Positions 56,501 to 64,000 of a stretch of 64,000 nucleotides of DNA are shown here, piece after piece. The notes below the pieces were generated by a model, which had not been told where the DNA came from, searched no databases, and worked only from the letters and a program-made list of their open reading frames with translations. How positions within the stretch are numbered: position 1 is the first letter of the stretch; every line of letters begins with the position of its first letter. Source of the DNA: Sternotherus odoratus (Eukaryota; Chordata; Testudines; Kinosternidae); contig JAVMKO010000001.1 of NCBI GenBank assembly GCA_032164245.1, positions 165,469,434-165,533,433 on the forward strand, given 5' to 3'. Made by a program: the position numbers and the translations under genes.

Positions 56501-56823
56501 CTGTGTATATTTTGGGCATACTTAAAAAAATACTTTGGAAACTGGGACTAGTCTTGTGATTTGTGATGTTTAAGAGAAAATCTGGCTGTGAGTTGTCTTC
56601 ACATTTTGGACAATAGAGTTTAAGTAGCAAATTTTTTTGCTTTCCAATCCCAGTCATTAAAGTGGGGAGCGATTTTACAGGAATGTGGGTTTTCCCCTTC
56701 TCTGGTCCAGTGACCGTGTATATACTCAAATTGTCAAGTGAATATATGTCTATAAAAATGTGTGGCTGCAAGCAGTCATTTTCACTGCTTATGTTTAAGG
56801 CCAGCTGCATGAGTAATAAGATC
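53545..56823. other. AT-rich non-coding DNA
   Basis: No exon, RNA gene or confident repeat was recognised. The region near 54360-54700 is more GC-rich but unassigned. Confidence 0.5.
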
Positions 56824-57079
56824 GCGTGGATCAGTGGTCTTCAAAGTGGGGTGCACGTGCGAGACCATCCCCGGGGGTGCGCAAGACCCCACTGCGGAAT
56901 CCTCCCGGGAGACCGCTGAACTTGGTGGTCTATTTTTGTGCCACCGAAATGGTGCAGCAGAAAGCGGAAGCTTTCTGTTCGGCGACATTTCAGCGGACAT
57001 ACCCCGGGGGGCCGTGAGCAGACACCGCACTGCGGAAAGGGGCTGCGGCCAAAAAACTTTGAGGAGCTCTGGCATAGAT
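56824..57079. mobile_element. hAT MITE with 8-bp target duplication
   Basis: The 240-bp element 56832-57071 has inverted ends ('cagtggtcttcaaagt' against 'cagagctcctcaaagt') matching at 13 of 16 positions. It is flanked by 'gcgtggat' (56824-56831) and 'gcatagat' (57072-57079), differing by two transitions. The interior is GC-rich and has no gene. Several overlapping open frames on both strands come from it. Confidence 0.8.
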
Positions 57080-57332
57080 GCCTAATGACCACTAAGATCT
57101 GTATTCATTAGTTTACATCACCTACTACCTTTTGTAGCATGTTTGCATGGTTGATGGTCTACATATTTTCTATCTGATTTCCCAGTGCTATAGTAAATTT
57201 GGGCAAACCTAAGGACACTTTACTGCAGTATGGATACTGAAATTCCTTCTACATTTTGAAAGCTATTCTCTTCTCTTGATTTACCACTGTACCATTCATT
57301 GACACTAACAGGAACTGATAGAATAAATTAAG

Positions 57333-57425
57333 GCCCTGATCCTGCAAAGCACTGAAACACATGCATAACTGTAAGAAAGAGAGTAGTCCCATTGACGTCT
57401 TAAGCACATGTTTAAGTGTTTGGTT
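57333..57425. mobile_element. Short palindromic MITE ('cctgatcctgcaaa' type)
   Basis: 'ggccctgatcctgcaaagca' faces 'gtgtttggttggactggggc', with 'gtagtcccattgacgtct' in the middle. Compare 18553-18658. Confidence 0.6.
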
Positions 57426-58680
57426 GGACTGGGGCTCTTTGTGTCAGCATCTTCTAGTACCATGTATTGTATCATGCAGCTCGTGTCATACTATAATAAA
57501 CTAAAGGTTCTAAAAGCCTTACTTGGTCAAGCTGATATATGGTTCAGGCATATATTTGGCAGAAGGCATTATGCTAGCATTCAGTTTGTCAAGCTTACAT
57601 GAAAACTTTGATCATAACCGTTCTGCTCATAACTTCACAAACTCTTGGGGTGGAATTGCTCTGGTGGCAAACAACTGGGTTGCCTGCACTTGATTACAGG
57701 GTAGATAGATTCTTTCTTGCTATGAGGAATTTTCATGCTACTTTAGGGTGGAAATCACTTTGAGCCAGATGAAGCTGCCTCCTCCTTTTGTGGAAAGTTA
57801 TTGCAGGTTCAGAACTCCAGGCTTAATTTTTAGGTATTATTTTCCTTCCCGTTACGGGGCCTGCTGAACTCCCAGGAAGTGTTGAGGGAGAGAAATAAGG
57901 TAAATATAGCAACTGAGTCACCTCTAATAAGGACGCCAACTAGATTAAAAAAAAATCAGTCTGTATCAACTGGGACTCATTGATCCTAAGTCATTGCTAG
58001 GTGATTAAAAAATGCAAAAAATGTGATCTGTGACCCCCAAACTTCTTCTTCCTGGATTAGTCAATAAATTCAAAAACAAGAGCTGAGATTCACTCTCCTC
58101 ACATTGCTGTATAATGTACTGCACACCAGTTTGTTGTTCCCCTCCATCCCAGCATTTCGATCCTGCCACACGAGACTTTGCAACAAAAATATGAGAGAGC
58201 CTCATTTCTGTAATAGATAATTGTAGCCCCAACATCTCCTGGTAGGTCTCTAACACCCTGTCAGCCTTACTGTCTCCTGAGTCCAACAATGGCATGCACC
58301 CCAGGAGAAAAAAATCAAATTTCAAGTGTCAGGTCCCTCTTGAGAATGTCACCCCTCCATCTCCTTTAATAAAACTAAGTGCCGCATCTGTGGAGAGTTA
58401 AATCAAGAATGCCAGCCACCACTTGAACTGCTAAGCCACTGCACTGAACCACCAAAGAAAAGAACTGATTCAAATGGGTGAAATTGGTATGTGGAACAGC
58501 ATACCACAGTACATATGAAGAATAGCAGAAGAAGCTGTGCTGTTTCTGAGCAACTCAAACGCAGAGAAACCCTGTTGACCACAATATTGCTGAAAGTCTA
58601 GAAACTAATTTCTGAAGTGAAATCTTTGTGTGATGAGTCCGTGTTCAGGTTGCTGATGTGCCAGGGGCAAGGGGACTGGG
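57426..58680. other. Non-coding DNA with an unrecognised minus-strand frame
   Basis: A 106-codon frame on the minus strand (58325-58005) contains 'ADRVLETYQEMLGLQLS' and 'TGVQYIIQQCEESESQLLFL', which look protein-like, but I recognise no family. The flanks give no splice or repeat evidence. It may be an old retroposed fragment or chance. Confidence 0.35.
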
Positions 58681-58798
58681 TAGGGTGACCAGATAGCAAG
58701 TGAGAAAAATTGGGATGGGGAGCAGGGCGGTAATAAGGTCCCATGTACGACAAAGTACCTAATATTGGGACAGTCCCAATCATATTGGGACATCTGGG
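58681..58798. mobile_element. Short hAT-like MITE
   Basis: 'tagggtgaccagatagcaag' at the left and 'ttgggacatctggg' at the right are the worn ends of a common turtle MITE. 'aatattgggacagtcccaat' in the middle is palindromic. The last bases of the right end are lost. Confidence 0.65.
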
Positions 58799-58844
58799 GA
58801 AGAACATTTCAGAGCTCAAGAGATATACTGATTGCTTGCCAGAG

Positions 58845-58945
58845 ATTTTCAAAGTTACAAAGAGTAGTTAAGATGCCAAACTCCCAGTAATTTTCAATGA
58901 GATTTGGGCACCTGTTATCTGTGTCTTTGAAAATCTCTCTTAAAA
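58845..58945. mobile_element. Short palindromic MITE ('gattttcaaa' type)
   Basis: 'gagattttcaaagttacaaa' faces 'tgtgtctttgaaaatctctc', with 'agtaattttcaatgagattt' at the centre. Confidence 0.65.
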
Positions 58946-59864
58946 TTTACATTTAACTTCCAATTTAAATTTAAAATTGTCAAAGTGAAAGATGGTCAGA
59001 TCTTTGCACTCCAAAATGTATTAAGGTCCTTCCTAAGGTTTCTTGAGCAGATGACTGCCACCATTCTCTGTAATGTCCTGGAGAAGGGCTTTTTAAAACT
59101 TAGTTTGAACTATACATCACTTTCTGTCCAGGGCCAATCCAAACCAATCAACAAAACAACATTTAATGTTAGATCATCCTCAGATTTATGTATTAAGTGG
59201 GAAAATAAGAGAAAACTAATTTGAACATACAGTATACATGATTGTTTCCCCAAAACACTCAAGTTGGACACGGCCCAGGGTTCAGAATTGACCAATGGGA
59301 GCCTAACTTACACTGTTCTGCTAAATCAGAAGAGTCTGAGCTACAAATTTAGGCAATGCACAAACACTACCCTAACATACAGCAATGGAAATATAATTTA
59401 GTGAATCAATAAATGAGACACATGTCTTCTTTCAAAACAAAATAATGTACAGAACATTAAATCATGTGCTTTTGGTGACAGAGTAATGTTGTAATTTGTT
59501 GACCTGGATTTTGTTATTGTTAGACTGCAGTATCCAATTTCTTTTAAGTGCCAGTCTAACTGTAAGTGTGATTTCTCTGCGCACAGTGCTTGTGCTACTG
59601 ATAAGAAAGAGAGATAAAGACACAGAAAGATAAAAAGACCACAATTCAAATTTATGTCCCTCAGCAAATCCTGTATGTGGGGGCTCAAACTAGCACTTGG
59701 GTGCCTAAAACTGGTATTTTGAGTAATTACCTAAGGAGCCCAAGTTTAAACTGGGCTCACAGGATCATTTCTGTGTTTCTCTATATAATTATGTGTCTAC
59801 AGTGTCTCTATTTTAAAAAGTCAACATTTATCAGCCACTACCCCATGACAGAATTCTAAATGTA
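58946..59864. other. AT-rich non-coding DNA
   Basis: Nothing assignable was seen. Confidence 0.5.
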
Positions 59865-60436
59865 GAGAAATTATTATTGATCCCTTGATTCGAAGATGAT
59901 CTCTACCATGGATTTACATATGGTCCTGAGAGGACTCAGGAGTCTGATCCTGGAATCACCAGCAGTAGGTACAGATATTTCCTAGAGGGTCAGCTGCCTG
60001 CTGGGAGAAAGCTGTTTTTCCTTCCTTCTCTCTATCTTTTTTTCCCCCCAGCTTTGAGGGCAAGGCACTTCTCTTTGAAGTGGGTTACTGTCAGATGGAA
60101 GATGTGGCACCACTGAGGTCGGTTAGTAACTTATGATGTCCACATCAGTTTTCTTGAGCTATGCTTCCGGTGTGCCATCGTAGTGTTTCCTCTGACCACC
60201 ATGGGATCTCTCACCCTGGGTGAGCTGAGAATAGAGGACATGTTTTGGGAGACGAGAGTCTGACACCCACATGCAATATCCAGCCCAGCAGAGTTGGTGC
60301 ATGAGAATCATTGCAGCCGTACTGGTGACATTGGCTTCAATGAGGGTGCGGGCATTAGTGCAGCGATCTTCCCTCTTATGCAAAGGATCTGTGACCCCCA
60401 GACACCCCAAGATGCATCATTGTCATGTAATCAGGA
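59865..60436 (-). mobile_element. Non-LTR retrotransposon 3' end (reverse transcriptase C-terminus), minus strand
   Basis: The minus-strand frame 60410-60159 contains 'CTNARTLIEANVTSTAAM', 'LCWAGYCMWVSDSRLPKHVL' and 'GERSHGGQRKHYDG'. These match the conserved C-terminal pattern of many LINE polyproteins (R-T-N...L-E-E-A-N, R-W-A-G-H-V-x-R-M, R-L-P-K, G-G-Q-x-K-R-Y-K-D). The tail near 59870 ('cgaatcaagggatcaata' on the minus strand) suits a LINE 3' end. This family differs from the CR1 copies in the window. The exact clade is uncertain. Confidence 0.75.
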
Positions 60437-60438
60437 GA

Positions 60439-61000
60439 TGTTTTGTACGAAGTATGCCTTGTGAGGCGTCATTCTAAAAGTCTTGATCTGCTAGACTTTA
60501 ATATCTTATTGGATTGTATGTGCTATCGTTGTATGTGAAGTTATGAAGTTTGGCTAGGTATGTGTTGCTGAAACATGTCCTGAGGTTGAAAAACACCCAC
60601 AAGCAGCCTTTCAGGTACAACAGTAAAAAGGTCCAGACAATGTTAATGGCCTATTGAGGAAATGGACACAAGCACAAGGATTACCCCAGGACTGTGTACA
60701 ATAGAAACCCCTCAGAGATAGCACTACACAATGGGAACTGTTTGACCCAGGTCACTGCAAAAGAGCTTTCCTGCAAGTCAGAAGAAGATATAAAGGGGTG
60801 ACAATGACGACATGATGATACCTCACTCTCCCTATGACAACACAGCTGGAAACACCTGAGGGGCAAGGAATGAACTGTGGGAAGTGATGGTCCCAGACTA
60901 GAGGGATTTTTAGCCTCTGTATGAAAACCCGGGAAAGCCAAGGCAGCTTGTTCCTTAAGAATCTGCCAGCCTTTTTATCACTCTGGGTGAGAATTTTCTA
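60439..61000 (+). mobile_element. Endogenous retroviral LTR, 3'-truncated
   Basis: It starts 'tgttttgtacgaagtatgcc' and contains 'gaagatataaaggggtgac' as a TATA element near 60787. It resembles the first two thirds of a turtle LTR. The expected poly(A) region and CA end are missing, and the sequence runs into a MIR near 61005. Confidence 0.6.
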
Positions 61001-61004
61001 ATTC

Positions 61005-61390
61005 ACAGTGAATGAGTGGCACAGTCAGGATTAGAACTCAGGACTCCCACCCCTGTTCTCCAGGACTGGCCTTACCATGAGGCAAACTGAGGCAGCCGCC
61101 TCAGGTGCCAGACTGTGGAGGGGGGGCGTCACTAGGACCAGAGTGTAGAAAATTGTGTCTGCTGCTGACGCATATGTCTTCTCACTGCTCTAGATGCACA
61201 GAGATGGTGAAGTGCTGTGCTGGAGGGAGAAGAGACCTTTCAAAGTTTTGGCCCAAGTGAGGGAGCATGGGGCGTCATTTGAGCTCCAGACCTTAGGTGC
61301 CAAAATGTTGCGGGCCGGCCCTGCTGTTCTCATTCCATTGCACACTTCTAAGTGTGCAGATGGCTAAAGTGTAGGCAGCAAATGTGCCTT
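61005..61390 (-). repeat. MIR-type core-SINE (minus strand) split by a hAT MITE
   Basis: 'gaatgagtggcacagtcagg' followed by 'attagaactcaggactccca' is the inverted MIR core with its B box. The flanking sequence after the hAT ('ctgttctcattcc') continues it only briefly, so this copy is short and old. Confidence 0.6.
61053..61331. mobile_element. hAT MITE nested in the MIR, perfect 8-bp target duplication
   Basis: The 263-bp element 61061-61323 begins 'caggactggccttac' and ends 'gcgggccggccctg'. It is flanked by identical 'ctgttctc' at 61053-61060 and 61324-61331. It contains a G tract and no gene. It is better preserved than the other hAT copies. Confidence 0.88.
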
Positions 61391-61589
61391 GCTCTGGATT
61401 AGCAGCAGTGTCTTCGGCCTCCACTATGTCCTATGTATCAAGAAATGTTAAACACATTTATGCCAGTCAAAACACCTTCAAAAGAGGAGTTTGAGAACGT
61501 ACATTCATAACTCTGATAGACACTAAAAAATTGTGGTCTCAACAGAGACTGGTTTTATGGTTCATTACAACAATTTTAAACCTACAAAT

Positions 61590-61800
61590 CCTTATTTGTC
61601 CTGTGAGTACAGAGGTGTTGATTGCCAATGTTAAGTGGTTTCTTGCAACATCTTGCTATCTCCCCTTGTATTTGCTGTGACATTCTGGTTACCTTTTCCA
61701 GACCTGAAGAAACTCTGAAACTCAAAAGCTTCTCTCTTTCACCAACAGAAGTTGGTCAATTAAAAGATCCTACTTTATCTACCTCATCTCTCTAATTAAA
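61590..61800 (+). mobile_element. Penelope-type retroelement fragment with a hammerhead-like motif
   Basis: 'gacctgaagaaactctgaaa' is followed by 'ctcaaaagcttctctctttc' and 'accaacagaagttggtca', ending 'aaaagatcctactttatc'. The order CTGAAGA, a short stem, a GAAA-like AAAA and GC matches the copies at 24771-25228. Confidence 0.6.
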
Positions 61801-62555
61801 ACTAAATCAAAAGTGGTTTTTAAATCTTATTTAAAGCTCTCACGTTTTCCAGCCAACTTATTCACCATGCAGCCTTTGTCATCCTGGTTAAAGAATAATT
61901 TTTGTTTTGGACATGTTTCCATTTTACCACACACCATCCGCCTGCCACTGAAATCAATCCAGTAACTGTTTTGTCTGATGTTCTTTTGAGTGGGTTACTG
62001 AAGTGAGACCTCAGCTGTAACATGAGTTATGTTTTGTTTCCTTTGTTGTTAAATCCTGTTGTCCTCTATGCACACATTTATAATACAATGCAATGTATTA
62101 TTATAATGATTTTTAAATGGACAATAGGAAGCCATTCAACCACTTATAATTAGCACAGAGCTTCCAGCACTCACATGGATATTGGCACTTGATACGTTTT
62201 CTAATCTCCTGTATCAGGTCTGTTTCAGAACATGCTAACTTAGAGTAGTGTGAGGAAAGCACAGTGGCTTCAGCTTGGAAAAATCATCCCCAGAGGGTTG
62301 GGTTCCCTCAGTGTTGGGTTCCCTCACTATCCTTTTTTTTATAGTCTAGCTGTGATGGCAGTGAGGAAAGGATCAGATTATGTTGGGGAAGATGCTCTCA
62401 TGCTGTTTACCTATTAGCATTTATAGCCCATAGGACTACAGTATTTGTGTTTCAAGAGGCAAAGAAATTAAAGGAGACAGTGAGAAACATCCCCTACCCT
62501 GGTTTTGGCAGTTTAGGGATGTTAGTTAATGATTGTTGGGTGCAAATCACTCTTG
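61801..62555. other. AT-rich non-coding DNA
   Basis: No gene was seen. A small local duplication of 'ttgggttccctcag/c' occurs near 62290-62330. Confidence 0.5.
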
Positions 62556-62559
62556 TGTA

Positions 62560-63145
62560 TTTACCTCTCTCCATTGTGAAAACTGACTATTTATTCCTAC
62601 TTTTATTTTCCTATCTTTTAACCAGTAACTGATCCATGACAGAATCTTCCCTCTTATCCCATGGCCGCTAATTTTCCTTAGCCTTTGTTGTGGCATCTTG
62701 TCAAAGACACCTTCTGAAAGTCCAAGTACACTAGATCAATTGGATCCCTGTTATCTACATGCTTGTTGACACTCTCAAAAAAATCTAATAGATTGGTGAG
62801 GTATGACTTCCCTTTACAAAAATCGTTGTTGACTCTTCCCCAACAGGTCAGATTCATTTGTGTCTGATAATTCTGTTCTTTACTATAGTTTTAACCAATT
62901 TGTCTGATAGAGAAGCTAGACTCACTGGCGTGTAATTGCTGGGATCACCTCTGGAGCCTTTTTTAAACATTGGCATTGCATTAGCTATCCTCCAGTCATC
63001 TGGTACAGATTCTGATGTAAGTGATATGTTACATACTATAGCTAGTAGTTCTGCAATTTTATATTTGAGTTTGTTTAGAACTCTTGGGGGAATACCATCT
63101 GGTCATGATGACTTATTACTGTTTAATTTATCAATTTGTTAAACA
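62560..63145 (-). mobile_element. CR1 LINE fragment (minus strand), N-terminal side of reverse transcriptase
   Basis: Antisense CR1 words appear in order: 'ctgaaagtccaagtacacta', 'tgacttccctttacaaaaat', 'gttgactcttccccaacag', 'tgataattctgttctttact', 'gggatcacctctggagcc' and 'cctccagtcatctggtacag'. It is an internal fragment with no CR1 3' tail. Confidence 0.85.
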
Positions 63146-63496
63146 AGCAACGGAACAGAAAGCCCAACAGATGGGGGAGGGGGAAGTGACCTATTTTGTG
63201 CACTGGAGACAGAAAACATAGCAAAATGTGGGTTACTCTTATAGCTAGTGGAATACTATTAGAGATGATTGATGGAAAAAATCATCAGATATAGTCATCA
63301 GATTGTGTGTGAATATTTTTCCATTATTGGCACACACTTTTTATATCACAATTATCCCAGGTTTGCAATACAAACGACACACCAGAAAAGGTTGTATGTG
63401 GTTCTTAATTACCGGATATGGGCCTTATGTATGGACAAACATAATCCGTCATGGGTATATGTGAACTAATGGGCTATCTCACCAGCCCAGGAAAGA

Positions 63497-63726
63497 ACTA
63501 GTGTCACACCTAAGGCTGTTTCAGACCATTGCCTAAGGGCACAACTTATTATTCAATCATACAAAGCATATGAAGCAACAAAACAAAGCAATATCCTGCC
63601 CAGAACATGCTGCAGTCCCAGAGCTCTTTGTCTTTGCCTCTGTCCGCTCCAGTAAGAAGACACACCCTGTTTTTCTAGCCCCTGCTGAGTCATGTGACAA
63701 GCAGGCTGCCCTGTTGTGACAACTGG
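63497..63726. mobile_element. Short LTR-like element with TGTCACA/TGTGACA ends
   Basis: The unit 63502-63721 (220 bp) has a perfect 7-bp terminal inversion (TGTCACA...TGTGACA) in TG...CA form. It is flanked by 'actag' (63497-63501) and 'actgg' (63722-63726), a 5-bp duplication with one mismatch. Its length is at the low end for an LTR. Orientation cannot be fixed. Confidence 0.55.
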
Positions 63727-64000
63727 TTTATAACTTTTGCCTGCGTAGGAATTTATCGTGGAAAGTAGGTTAAGTTATTTTTACTAAAGAATGTTATAAA
63801 CAGGTGCAAGAGAAGCAAACAGGAAAGAACAGAGAGACTAAATTAGCCCAATCAAAAAAGCCACATTGATGTAATTCTAGGACTTTGTTAAAATCATATT
63901 TGGTAAAAACAGAAGCTGTGGAGAAAGAAGTTAAAGAACCAAAATTGGACAGGCCTCAGCAGCAACAGCATAGCAGGCTGTGTCCCCTTCTGAGCCGACT
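63727..64000. other. Non-coding DNA to the window end
   Basis: Nothing assignable was seen. Confidence 0.5.

Noticed and set aside
56826..57092. Several overlapping frames near 57 kb
   Set aside because: All lie across a GC-rich hAT MITE.

Overview
This is a stretch of vertebrate nuclear DNA, most likely from a turtle. It is AT-rich and has no bacterial-style gene layout. I found no convincing host protein-coding exon. What it holds is layered transposable elements: CR1 LINE fragments ending in the turtle-type CR1 tail, LTRs that I recall as turtle-type endogenous retroviral LTRs, hairpin-forming repeats with Penelope/hammerhead features, hAT, Tigger-like, Helitron and PIF/Harbinger DNA elements, MIR-type core-SINEs, and many short palindromic MITEs. 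The turtle call rests on recognising these repeat families, not on a gene.

Layout. 1-8.3 kb: mostly unique AT-rich DNA, with a fold-back Penelope-type insertion beside a composite microsatellite (3.0-3.4 kb), an LTR-like block (4.0-4.8 kb) and a Tigger-like MITE (5.1-5.7 kb). 8.3-9.4 kb: a TA-flanked element that carries a six-copy GC-rich minisatellite. 9.7-11.2 kb: a CR1 split by a hAT MITE. 12.9-14.0 kb: a CpG-island-like block, the best candidate for a host promoter, with a CTCF-type motif 1 kb beyond it. 16.6-31.8 kb: a CR1, several LTRs, a Harbinger-type MITE, a second fold-back Penelope-type copy, and a 1.8-kb solo LTR interrupted by a 0.6-kb hAT-like element. 31.9-37.1 kb: a near-complete PIF/Harbinger transposon. 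37.6-49.2 kb: two LTRs, Penelope-type and CR1 pieces, a solo LTR inside a CR1, and a Helitron. 49.2-64 kb: long unmarked stretches with a few LTR, hAT, LINE, MIR and CR1 remnants.

The centrepiece is the Harbinger element (31875-37117, TAA target duplication). It carries a decayed DDE nuclease gene on the plus strand and a convergent two-exon Myb/SANT-like gene on the minus strand. Inside the intron of that gene, in antisense, is a third uninterrupted 96-codon ORF with its own poly(A) signal. Classical Harbinger elements have two genes, so this third frame is the main candidate for something undescribed. A solo retroviral LTR sits inside the nuclease gene, so the copy can no longer make its own transposase.

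Endpoints are exact where a target-site duplication or terminal repeat was read directly. Elsewhere they are approximate, and family names are recognition from memory rather than a database search.
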